Below, one piece after another: positions 17,404-27,057 of a stretch of DNA of 47,557 nt. Position 1 is the stretch's first letter. Each line of letters opens with the position of its first letter. This stretch comes from Neosynechococcus sphagnicola sy1 (GTDB lineage: Bacteria; Cyanobacteriota; Cyanobacteriia; Neosynechococcales; Neosynechococcaceae). The position numbers were made by a program, and so were the translations under genes. The notes below the pieces were generated by a model. That model made no database searches and was not told the origin of the DNA. It saw only the letters and a program-made list of their open reading frames with translations. The stretch is taken from NCBI RefSeq assembly GCF_000775285.1, contig NZ_JJML01000047.1, positions 1-47,557 on the forward strand, read 5' to 3'.

Positions 17404-19594
17404 CTAAGCTATGGCAATCCAGTAAATCCCCACCAAGGCGGTTCCGGCGATTAATAAGGTCGACCAAAGGGGATGACCACTGCGCTCAAGCGGCTGGTTG
17501 GGACGTTGCCAACTGGCAACATCTACCCACGGGGTCGCCCCCCGACGAAACCAGCCTGTAACTTGAATGGATTGTCCAATTCCTAGCCTCTGAGGGCGCA
17601 GCCAGAGATTACCGCAGACCCCAAGACTAGATAGCCAGTGTAGTTTGACGAGGCCACTTTGGGTCTGCAAGATCAGGTCTTGGTTCAGCCAATTGCCGGT
17701 GCCGGGACGACCTAACAAGACACCATCTTGCCATTTGACGGCCAAACTATCGACAGGAAGGGCTAGGGGTTGGGAAAGTAGTTCTCGGAGCGAGGGCTCA
17801 GTCTGCAGGTTTCCGGGTTTGATATCGGGGAAGAAGGAATTCATCCGCACCAGAATGCCGAGGCTGACTCCAATCGATAGGCAGCCCTGGATCACGAGTT
17901 GATTGCCATAGAGCCAATCCAACAGCCCAAACCGAGTCAGGTAACTAATCGCGCCCACCAGCCAGAGACTGATGCCTAAACTCAAGCCCAGCAATAGACC
18001 CAGGTAGGGGGCACCCTGAAGCCAGAGGGGATGACGGAGATTCCAGAAGGGTAATCGGCCTCTAGAAGACACGGGAGTTGATATCTGAAATTCAGGGCAG
18101 ATTTGCCACTGGTGCGCGTAGTTGATCAGGCGTTGGAGGCGATCGCCCAGGGAAGGATGGGGTTGATTCAGGGTTAACCAATGACGACCGAGATTTTGTG
18201 TGTCCCAGATAAAACAGGCAGTGGGGGTATCAGTACTCAAACTCCCGAGAGTGAGCGCCTGACGATGCCCGAGGGGCATGAGCAGATCAAAGCCCTCTAG
18301 GAGGTAACTGGTCTGTTGCTGCTGTTGAATATCAGTGGCAATGCCGATCGCGAGTTGGGAGAGGGCTCGAATCAGGGCGTTGGGGTTCCCGGTGATCGCG
18401 ATGGCTTGGCGATCGCTGTAGGCCACCCGCAGGCGAGAGAGCCAGAGCACTGGCCAGCGCCACAGCCAGTAAACACCATAGGCGGCAGCAGCAATGATCC
18501 CCAAACTGCCTTGAAGGAAGGGATGCTGCCAGCGATCGCCCCAACGCGCCGCCTGCCAATAGAGGGTGTAGGGTATTTGCAGTACCAGAATGATCAGAGA
18601 CATCACCCCCACATTCCAGTGGATCTGATGCCCAAGTTCATAGGCAAAAATCGCTGCCAGTTCCTCATCAGCGAGTTGCTCTAAAAGTCCCTGACTAACG
18701 ACGATCCGGGCAGTGCGGGGGAGCCAGCCATAGGTGAAGGATAGGGGAGCCAAGGTCGGAAGAACGCCAAGCTGCGGCCAAGGCCAATTTCGTTGCCAGC
18801 ACTGACGCTTCAGCAATTTCGCTACCCCAGGATGCTGCTGAGTCAGTTGCTCCATACTCAGAGGGTTTAAGCCATAACCCCACTGTAAGAGTTGCTGGAG
18901 TAGCCAGGGAGCCCCCCCCCCGAGGCAGACAAAAACGGCAATGACAAAGAGAGTGGGATCTGCATAAAGCCAGTCAAGGGGGTTGAGCACTGGAGCTATC
19001 CCCAACACCCAATTGAGGGCGAGCATTAAGGTCTGTAGGCTCCAGCGCACCCACCAGAACAGAGCCAGGATGGTTACCCCCTGTACTAGCCAAAGTTCCC
19101 AGAGAGGGGAAGACCTCAAGGGCGATCTCGGTTCCGGTGTCCGGGAGGGTGGTGGCTGGGAAGCAGGGCGGGGGGGTAACCGATGGGTCACTAGTGAAGG
19201 ATTCCTGGGAGCTAGGTGATGCCGCTGGGGACGGCACGGCAGGAGCAGGGACGGATGCACCAGGTGATGGGGCAGCAGTCTCAGGGGAAGAGGATGGTGG
19301 TACTGCTGGGGTGAATTTAGCCAGGAGGCTGTTGAGGGTTTGCTGAGCCCAAGCCTCCACCGTTGGGGTGGGACTCTGGGTCAGTTCCCGACAGTAGTCA
19401 ATGGCCTGCTGGGGCTGGGCAATTTTTTCGCAGGCAATTACCAATCCCACCAGTGCCTGCTGTCGAGGCTGGGAATGGATGTCTGGATACTGCTGGTAGA
19501 CCAATTCCAAATAGGCGATCGCCGTCGGGTAATCCCCCAACTTCAAGGCAGTCAGACCATCGGATAACAGCGGGTCTGGGGAGGAATCGGCCAT
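17404..19594 (-). CDS. TPR-linker-M48 (Ste24/HtpX-like) membrane metalloprotease (frameshifted)
   Basis: This reads as one protein of about 729 residues. The N-terminus (~1-100) has TPR-like helices (DGLTALKLGDYPTAIAYLEL and EKIAQPQQAIDYCRELT), followed by a Pro/Ser-rich linker. The C-terminal part is a multi-pass membrane M48 peptidase starting around LWLVQGVTILALFWWV. The expected zinc helix reads ELGHQIHW (in FAYELGHQIHWN), which departs from the canonical HExxH because Glu-Leu-Gly-His replaces the first His; activity is therefore uncertain. The two frames join within the linker between about 19150 and 19260, and the G7 run 19170-19176 is the likeliest indel site. The gene starts 20 bases after prfC on the same strand. 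Confidence 0.82.
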
Positions 19595-19614
19595 TGGCGT
19601 TAAGTTTGCAAGGG

Positions 19615-21244
19615 CTACAACAACGCTGGCTGGGAACCAGAGGCCACAGGGGCGATGGTATTCAGCTTTAGTTCAGGATGATCAGTCTGGATTTGCTGGC
19701 AGTTCCATTCATTGCGAAACAGCAGCACCGGGCGATTCCAGGCATCTTTCACCGTCAGGGTATTGAAGAGGCGACCCACCTGCTGGAGTGCCTCCCAACC
19801 GCCCTCTACCCAGCGCGCTAGGGTGAAAGGCAGCAACTCTAGTTGGGTTTCCACCCCATATTCATTCTGGAGACGGAACTGCACCACTTCAAACTGCAAC
19901 TGCCCCACCGCTGCCAAAATGGGTTCTCGCTTGGCCTCATCGGCGGAATGCATAATTTGCACCGCCCCCTCTTCCTTTAGTTCTGAAACGCCTTTGTGGA
20001 ATTGTTTGAACTTAGACGGGTTGGGGTTGCGCAGGTAGGCAAAGAGTTCTGGTGAAAAGCTAGGAATACCCTCATACTCAAGTTTTTGGCCATTATAGAT
20101 CGTATCTCCAATGGCAAATACCCCTGGGTTATTGAGGCCAATCACATCCCCTGGATAGGCTTCTTCCAGGGATTCACGATCTTGGGCAAACAGCTTTTGG
20201 GGACGGGAGAGACGCACCGTTTTACCCGTGCGGGCATGGTTGACGTTCATGTCCTTCTCAAATTTGCCGGAGCACACCCGCACAAAGGCAATGCGATCGC
20301 GGTGCCTCGGGTCCATATTGGCTTGGAGCTTGAACACAAATCCCGAAAAGTCTGGGTGGGTCGGGGGGAATGTCACCCAGATTACTGCGGTGAGAACTGG
20401 GTTTGAGAGCACAGTCTAGAAACGAACGCAGGAAGAGTTCCACCCCAAAATTGGTCATGGCGCTGCCAAAAAACACGGGCGTCATTTGCCCCTGGTGAAC
20501 CGGTGCTAAATCTAAGTCAGGCCCGGCTCCCTCCAATAACTCCAAATCGTCCTTTAATTGGTAGTAGAGGTCTTGCTCTAATAGGCGCTCAATCCGGGGG
20601 TCTCCTTGGTCGATCACCGTATCAATGGCTTCTCGCTTGCCATGGGCACTGCGTTCAAATAAATGGATCTGCTGGCGCTGGCGGTCATAGACCCCCTGGA
20701 AGCGATCGCCCATGCCAATCGGCCAATTGACCGCGTAGGTTTGCAAGCCTAGCTCTTGCTCAATTTCATCCAGCAGGGCGAGGGGTTCTCGTCCAGGACG
20801 GTCGAGCTTATTGATAAAGGTAAAAATTGGCAGCGATCGCAGGCGGCAGACCTCAAACAGTTTCCGGGTCTGGGGTTCTAAGCCCTTGGCTGCATCAATG
20901 AGCATCACCGCATTGTCTGCGGCTGCCAGCGTCCGGTAGGTATCCTCACTAAAGTCCTGGTGACCGGGGGTATCCAGTAGATTAATCTGACAGCCTCGAT
21001 ACTCAAACTGCAACACCGTTGAGGTGATGGAAATTCCCCGCTGCTGCTCCATCTCCATCCAGTCAGAGGTTGCATGGCGCTGAGCCCGACGCGCCTTCAC
21101 GGCTCCCGCCTCATGAATGGCCCCTCCATAGAGCAGCAATTTCTCTGTCAGGGTTGTTTTCCCGGCATCTGGATGGGAGATGATGGCAAAATTTCGACGC
21201 CGCGCCACGGCTAGCTGGAGTTCAGTTTGCAGTTCATCAGACAT
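19615..21244 (-). CDS. prfC: Peptide chain release factor 3 (frameshifted)
   Basis: RF3 is a cytosolic translational GTPase that recycles RF1/RF2 from the ribosome. The G domain has [14 protein letters not shown] (G1), [11 protein letters not shown] (G2), [16 protein letters not shown] (G3) and [12 protein letters not shown] (G4). The C-terminal half includes [31 protein letters not shown] and the [18 protein letters not shown] region. The frame breaks at the G6 run 20363-20368; dropping one base gives [19 protein letters not shown] and a normal 542-residue product. The TPR-M48 gene follows 20 bases later. The gene is divergent from cdsA across about 175 bases. Confidence 0.95.
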
Positions 21245-21420
21245 GGATACGTCCCAATCCTTTCAGTGCCTTTTCCATGCTAGCAGGCTGCCAGAAATTG
21301 CTAAAACTAGGGAGGTTGGTGCCCTGGAATGCTGTCAAACCTTCAAAGGCGCTAGATAAAGGCAATACAACATTGCTCCCGAGTAAGTTGCTAGAGTGAG
21401 ATAGTACTTAACCTTTCGCC

Positions 21421-22297
21421 ATGTCCCGATCCCGGTTCCTCAGTGCAATTGTCGCGATCGCCCTCGCTTTGGGCATGATTGTATTGGGAGGCTGGTACTT
21501 TACCCTCTGCTTCGGCGTCATCATCTATTTGGGGCAACTGGAGTACTTTGAGCTTGCCCGCACCAACGGGGGTTGCCCCAGCGCGGAAAACCACCCTGGC
21601 GGTGAGTCAGGTGTTATTAGTCACGGCAACCTTTGCCCCTAACCTGGCGGATGCGGTCTTACCCGTTGCCGGTACCTTTATTTGCTTTTACCTCCTGTTT
21701 CAGCCCAAGCTGTCAACCATCGCCGATATTTCTACCTCGATTTTGGGACTATTCTATGGGGGCTATTTACCCAGTTACTGGGTGAGGCTGCGATCGCTGG
21801 GGAGTTTAGAAAGCAGCAACCTTCCCCTCGGCGGCTACTGGCCAGACTGGGCGCATTTAAACTGGCAGACCTTGCCCCAAGGTTTGAGCCATACCCTGCT
21901 GGCCTTTGGCTGCATTTGGGCTGCCGACATTGGAGCCTACCTGGTTGGGAAGTTCTTTGGCCGCACCCGGTTATCGAATATTAGTCCCAAGAAAACCGTC
22001 GAAGGTGCTGTTTTTGGAGTCGTGGGCAGCATCACCGTGGCCACCATTGGTGCCTGGTCCCTCCACTGGCCGTTTTGGCAGTTCACAGGGGTGGGGCTGG
22101 GGCTGGTAATCGGCATTGCCAGCCTCTTGGGTGATCTCACTGAGTCAATGATGAAACGGGATGCCGGAGTTAAGGATTCGGGGGATTTAATTCCCGGTCA
22201 CGGCGGCATCCTCGATCGGGCAGATAGTTATGTGTTTACGGCTCCACTGGTCTACTATTTTGTTACCCTCCTGCTCCCCCTCTTACAGACTCAGTGA
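21421..22297 (+). CDS. cdsA: Phosphatidate cytidylyltransferase / CDP-diacylglycerol synthase (frameshifted)
   Basis: CdsA makes CDP-diacylglycerol from phosphatidate and CTP at the membrane, feeding phosphatidylglycerol synthesis, which is essential for photosystems. About eight hydrophobic segments are present. The family signature lies near the C-terminus: ESMMKRDAGVKDSGDLIPG, followed by HGGILDRADSYVFT. The N-terminal 50 residues (MSRSRFLSAIVAIALALGM onward) are in another frame. Removing one G from the G5 run 21568-21572 restores ARTNGVAPARKTTLAVSQ and a 291-residue protein. No second copy is seen here. An intrinsic terminator follows nine bases after the stop. Confidence 0.94.
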
Positions 22298-22305
22298 TCT
22301 GTAAA

Positions 22306-22341
22306 GATATTTTTGAGGGGTTTCAGCCCCTCAAAAATATC
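22306..22341. terminator. Bidirectional intrinsic terminator between cdsA and htpG
   Basis: A perfect 15-base stem (GATATTTTTGAGGGG and CCCCTCAAAAATATC) closes the loop TTTCAG. T5 and A5 tracts lie inside the arms. It serves the converging cdsA and htpG genes. Confidence 0.88.
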
Positions 22342-22419
22342 CCCCTTGAAACCGCTTTACCCCTTCACTTAAGGTTGACAGGGTGCGATGGGGAGCGATA
22401 ACCGCAGGCCCATTTAGCC

Positions 22420-24408
22420 TTAGCCAGCCGCTCGCTCCGTGAGGCGGGTCAGCACTTGATTGGAGCGTTCCACAAAGGTCTGCATGCCCTCGGCATCAAA
22501 CCCTTTTTGGGCCATCAATGCCAAATCGTAAACGTGCTGGCAGATGAGATTTGCCAGTTCTCCCGAGGGAGACTCGCCACTTCCTTGAATGATGCCTCCC
22601 TGACTCAGACTGGTGAGATTTTGAATCAGGGGATGGGCCGTGTTGACCAGCAGGGTGTGTTCATCGGGGAATTGCGCCAGTTGCTCTTGACGCATTAGTG
22701 CCGTCATTTCCTGGAGCCGCCGCAGGGTTTCCGGTAGCAACACCATCGCTGGAGGAGTTCCTTGGGGATTATCCGACTTCAGGGCTTCGGTACGAATCGT
22801 CAGTTTCGGTTTGTTGAGGGCTTTCTGAAACAATTCCTGAATTTGTTCACTGCGGGTCTTGTTGGTTTTGGGGTCTACAATCTCCCCGGTCTTGTCTTTT
22901 TCAATCAGGGTGTCATCCAGATCGGCATCCACCCGCGAGAACTTGACATCGGTATACTCCCGCTCTAGGAAGCTGACGAAGTGGGTATCAATGAAAGCGT
23001 CCATAAATAGGACTTCAATACCCTGGTTCTTGTGTAATTGCACATAGGACGATTGATTCACCTCCTCAGTACAATAAAACACCCGATTCTCGTGGTGGGC
23101 TTTATTGCGCTCTAGGTATTCCTTGAGATTGGTATAGAACGGGCCACCGGAACTGGAGGCGGCTGGCGTCACGGTTTCCCAAGCATCGCCGCCTTCAGAC
23201 TGCACTTCCACTGCTGGCATCTCCGCCGAGGACGTTGTCAGGTTGGCCGTCGTCCGGAAGATGATCAGATCTTCGACTTGCTTTTTAAATTTCTCGTCGT
23301 TGAGGGCCCCGAACTTGACAAACGTCCCCAGATCTTGCCAGGAGCGAATGAAGGCCTCTCGGTCGTCACGGTACAACTCTTTCAGGCGATCGCCGACTTT
23401 CTTGGCAATATAGTCTGCAATTCTGCGAACGGTGCGATCGTTTTGCAGAAAGCTGCGGGAGACATTCAGGGGGATATCCGTGCTGTCAATCACCCCTCGC
23501 ATCGGCAGCAGGAACTTGGGCACCACCTCTTCACAGTGGTCGCTGACAAACACCTGATTACAGAACAGTTTGATCTGACTCTTGGTGACATCCACCTCAG
23601 GACGGAGTTTCGGGAAGTAAAGGATGCCGTTGACAATGAAGGGGTAGTCTGTGTTCAGATGCACCCACAACAGTGGGTCTTCCTGGAAGGGATAGAGATA
23701 GCGATAGAACTCTAAGTAGTCCTCGGAGGTGAGATTACTGGGGGCATCTTTCCAAGGGGCTTTCTGACGGTTGACCTGCTCGCCATCCAACTGGATGGGA
23801 ACGGGCATGAAGTCACAATAAGTCTTGACCAACTGGCGAATCCGAGGGACTTCCAGGTATTCCAATTCCTCCTCTTGGAGGGTGAGGGTGACGGTGGTAC
23901 CTCGGGTGGTGCGGGGCGAAGATTCTAATTGAAAGGCGGTGGAGCCATCGCAGCTCCAATGCACGGCCTCAGCGCCCTCACGGTAGGAGAGGGTATCGAC
24001 TTCTACCCGACTGGACACCATGAAAGATGAGTAGAAACCCAACCCGAAGTGACCGATAATCTGCTGATCCTGGTTGGATTTATATTTCTGCACAAATTCT
24101 TCGGCACTGGAAAAGGCTACCTGGGTGATGTATTTCTTCACCTCCTCGGCGGTCATGCCAATGCCATTGTCGGAGATGGAAAGGGTTTTCTGCTCTTTAT
24201 CCAGGGTGATCTGAATCGCAGGTTCCCCCAGATCTCCGGAAAACTCCCCGGCATGGGACACCATCTTCAATTTTTGAATTGCATCCACGGCATTGGAGAT
24301 CAGCTCCCGCAAAAAGATCTCATGATCGGAGTAGAGCCATTTTTTGATGATCGGAAAGATATTCTCAGTATGGATACTGATATTGCCTGTTTCCAGAATC
24401 GTCGTCAT
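22420..24408 (-). CDS. htpG: Molecular chaperone HtpG (Hsp90)
   Basis: This is a 662-residue cytosolic Hsp90. The N-terminal GHKL ATPase domain has LRELISNAVDAIQKL, SISDNGIGMTAEEV, FGLGFYSSFMV and GTTVTLTL. The middle domain has FPKLRPEVDVTKSQIKLFCN, RGVIDSTDIPLNVSRSFLQN and the conserved catalytic-loop region. The C-terminal dimerisation domain has NTAHPLIQNL. ATG 24408 (MTTILETGNISIHTENIFPI) is chosen over the in-frame start at 24477, because the shorter form matches the family N-terminus. It is monocistronic, with the shared terminator at 22306-22341 downstream. Confidence 0.97.
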   Translation of the reverse strand: MTTILETGNISIHTENIFPIIKKWLYSDHEIFLRELISNAVDAIQKLKMVSHAGEFSGDLGEPAIQITLDKEQKTLSISDNGIGMTAEEVKKYITQVAFSSAEEFVQKYKSNQDQQIIGHFGLGFYSSFMVSSRVEVDTLSYREGAEAVHWSCDGSTAFQLESSPRTTRGTTVTLTLQEEELEYLEVPRIRQLVKTYCDFMPVPIQLDGEQVNRQKAPWKDAPSNLTSEDYLEFYRYLYPFQEDPLLWVHLNTDYPFIVNGILYFPKLRPEVDVTKSQIKLFCNQVFVSDHCEEVVPKFLLPMRGVIDSTDIPLNVSRSFLQNDRTVRRIADYIAKKVGDRLKELYRDDREAFIRSWQDLGTFVKFGALNDEKFKKQVEDLIIFRTTANLTTSSAEMPAVEVQSEGGDAWETVTPAASSSGGPFYTNLKEYLERNKAHHENRVFYCTEEVNQSSYVQLHKNQGIEVLFMDAFIDTHFVSFLEREYTDVKFSRVDADLDDTLIEKDKTGEIVDPKTNKTRSEQIQELFQKALNKPKLTIRTEALKSDNPQGTPPAMVLLPETLRRLQEMTALMRQEQLAQFPDEHTLLVNTAHPLIQNLTSLSQGGIIQGSGESPSGELANLICQHVYDLALMAQKGFDAEGMQTFVERSNQVLTRLTERAAG

Positions 24409-24533
24409 GAATTCCAACCTGTGTTGTGAGTAGCGTTCTCTTGTTTGATTGTCATAGAAGCCTTTGGCAAACGACAAGGCGATCGCCCCCCTCGGGGCAT
24501 TAGGGATTCTGCGGATATTGATTACGGTTATCC

Positions 24534-26951
24534 CTACCGTTGCTGTTTCCAGACGTGGTAGATCGCCCAGATGGCCATCGGGCGCAAGTACATGCAGGCT
24601 CGGAAGGTGCCAGCGGCCGTAATCGCTTCCGGAGTCCGGAACTGCAAACCGTTGTCATAGATCTGCCGCACCACCACTTCGGTTAACTTAAAGGCCTCTG
24701 CTTGCATCCCCATTTGCAATAGAAAAGCCGCCAACCCAAAGTTGATGCCTGTCCAGACTTCTAAAGGATGGGTGGCATCTGGCCTTTCCGCCACTCCCCC
24801 CGGACGTAACCCGTTGGCGGCGCCAAACTGTCCCCCCTGGAATTGGCGGAAACAGGTGTCGTACACCATCTCTAGGGCAGCGTGGGCGCAGTCTGCTGGA
24901 ACCACATCCGGGAGTCCCAGCAGGCGGGCGTAGAACTGTCCACACAGTTGATCGGCCATGACCACATCGGAGCCACTGCCGCTGTCGAGGCGGTAATAGC
25001 GCCCATTCCAGAGGCTGTCTTGATAGAGAGGGCGAGATTGACTGAGCCAGGTTTGGTAGGTGGTAATTGCTGCTGTCAATCCGGGCGGTTGATTGGGTTG
25101 CTGTAATAGCAACTGGGCGATCGCGATCGCTGCCTCGAGCGCTGCAATCCACAACCCCCCGCAGTAGGCGCTGATGCCCTGCAATCGCCAATCATCAAAG
25201 GTCTGATCCGGGGCACCAGAGTTTTCCGGGATGCCATCGCCATCCAGATCAAAGGCTTTCAAATACGCTAGGGCAGACTCAATGGCTGGCCAGCCGCTAG
25301 CTAAGAACTCGAAGTCCGTGCCACCGGTAAAGAGAAAGTCTCTATAGACCAGCAGCACAAAATCTGCAGGTAGATCTTTCCAGAGGTTACAGTCCTGATA
25401 GCTGGTGTAATTGGTTTGCTCCCAGGGATGCTCGTTGGGGGCACCCAGATCGTGGGGCGTGGCGTTGGCGACCTTGCGCACGGCAATCGGACTAGCGACC
25501 CCCTGGGTATAGTAATAGCCGATGACCCTGGGGGTGGGATCAGCGGCGGGAATCGCCCTCGCAAAGGCCTCCATGACAGATTTCTCTAACCGCGGCCAGA
25601 GGAGCAATAGGGCGAAGGAGCCGTAGAGTCTGACATCTAAGCTCTCATACCAGCGATAATCCAGGCATTCCAATATGGCAAATTGGCCGATGGGATCCCG
25701 CTCATCCCCCGCACTCCAGAGACTCCCGCCGCTGGTCAGGTCGTAGAGTTCGTTAAACAGCGCCATTTTGAACCAATCGGGCAGATCGGACTGCGCCAGA
25801 ATCGGTTGCTGCCAAGCTTGAATCTGCTGCTGCCAGAGGGGATAATTTTTCAGCGCTGTGCGGGCGATCGCCCAGGCATTTTGACCATTACGACCAAAGA
25901 AATCAGTATAGCGGCGGTAGTTCATCACCCCCTGGGCAAACTCGGTCACGGGCAAATCCCAGTTGAGAACAAAGGGAATCTGGCGGCTTTCTCCCGGTGC
26001 CAGGGTAAACCGCACCGCGATCGCCACCCCAATTTGTTCTCCGGCAGCCGCTGGCGTCTCATCCGCTCGATCGGGGAGGGAACCATCTGCGGCAAACTGC
26101 TGCCAAATTTCGGCTCCATCCCCCGCTGGGTTCCAGCGTCCCTGATAGAACACCTCCCAACGATAGGGGCTGGCCAGGGTGGCCACCGCCCACTGACCTT
26201 CTCCTTCCTGGGGGATCTGGGCCGGATCTCGTCCGGCGCGATCGAGGATAAACCCCGCCCGGTCGTGATCGGCAATCCACTGGTTGCAATTGCCCTGACT
26301 TTCACCCCAACGGGGTTGATATTCGTAGACCGGACTGCCATCGTCCCGCACCTTCACCTGGGGGGATTTCAGCCGATTGGTAAACCAGCCCACCAGATTT
26401 TGCCAGGTGAGGAGAATGCTCAAGGTCAGGGGCTGATCCGTGGGATTGTGGGCGCTCCATTGAAACATTGCCACCGGATAACTGGTTTCCTGGTAGTTGT
26501 GCGCCCAAATCGGAGAGAATTGCTCACAGATCAAAGCCGCCGCGAACACATCGGCATAGACAAACCAACTCCGGGGATAGAGGGCGTGATAGGAACTCCC
26601 GGTTGTTGCTGGATACCACTGCCAGGTACTAAGGCTGCCATCGGTAGGCGGCTCGGTACAGAGAGCGTAGGCGGTAGCAGGCTGACCCGCTCGCTGCTCA
26701 AACACGCTAAACTGACAGGCCGGGATGGGTTGAAAGGTGTGTTCTCCCCCATCTAGATGCCAGAGGTTAAAGTCTCCCCGCGGGGAGCGCCCCAAACAGC
26801 CAGCCCCAAAGCCCCCTAAGGGCATCCCATGCCAGGGGCCATCATCCAAATTGCTGGCATAGCGAACGGTGTAGGGGTGTTCCCATCCCAAGCCCAGGGG
26901 ACGGCTCCAGGTACAGGCAGGGAGAGTGGGGAAGGTCAATGAATCTTGCAT
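24534..26951 (-). CDS. GH116 beta-glucosidase / GBA2-like glucosylceramidase family protein
   Basis: This 805-residue protein is of glycoside hydrolase family 116, the family of human GBA2 and bacterial beta-glucosidases. The N-terminal beta-sandwich begins with MPLGGFGAGCLGRSPRGDF and includes HNPTDQPLTLSILLTWQN. The C-terminal (alpha/alpha)6 domain has the block FAILECLDYRWYESLDVRLY, whose Glu (~residue 427) is the likely nucleophile. It also has GAPDQTFDDW (~580-588), whose Asp is the likely acid/base, followed by AYCGGLWIAALEAAI. No signal peptide is seen, so it should be cytosolic. The substrate is unknown. It is divergent from murJ. Confidence 0.92.
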   Translation of the reverse strand: MQDSLTFPTLPACTWSRPLGLGWEHPYTVRYASNLDDGPWHGMPLGGFGAGCLGRSPRGDFNLWHLDGGEHTFQPIPACQFSVFEQRAGQPATAYALCTEPPTDGSLSTWQWYPATTGSSYHALYPRSWFVYADVFAAALICEQFSPIWAHNYQETSYPVAMFQWSAHNPTDQPLTLSILLTWQNLVGWFTNRLKSPQVKVRDDGSPVYEYQPRWGESQGNCNQWIADHDRAGFILDRAGRDPAQIPQEGEGQWAVATLASPYRWEVFYQGRWNPAGDGAEIWQQFAADGSLPDRADETPAAAGEQIGVAIAVRFTLAPGESRQIPFVLNWDLPVTEFAQGVMNYRRYTDFFGRNGQNAWAIARTALKNYPLWQQQIQAWQQPILAQSDLPDWFKMALFNELYDLTSGGSLWSAGDERDPIGQFAILECLDYRWYESLDVRLYGSFALLLLWPRLEKSVMEAFARAIPAADPTPRVIGYYYTQGVASPIAVRKVANATPHDLGAPNEHPWEQTNYTSYQDCNLWKDLPADFVLLVYRDFLFTGGTDFEFLASGWPAIESALAYLKAFDLDGDGIPENSGAPDQTFDDWRLQGISAYCGGLWIAALEAAIAIAQLLLQQPNQPPGLTAAITTYQTWLSQSRPLYQDSLWNGRYYRLDSGSGSDVVMADQLCGQFYARLLGLPDVVPADCAHAALEMVYDTCFRQFQGGQFGAANGLRPGGVAERPDATHPLEVWTGINFGLAAFLLQMGMQAEAFKLTEVVVRQIYDNGLQFRTPEAITAAGTFRACMYLRPMAIWAIYHVWKQQR

Positions 26952-27057
26952 CCAGCAGTATAGAAGGGGTTTGTCGGCTACCCATCCACCCTACAGGTGG
27001 GATCAGGGTAGTTAGATTCTACGGTTAAATTAGGTCAGGTGTCGTCTGGAACCTGCT

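Noticed and set aside
25683-26756. 357-codon plus-strand ORF inside the GH116 gene
   Set aside because: It is the complement of a strongly supported enzyme gene; no family resemblance.
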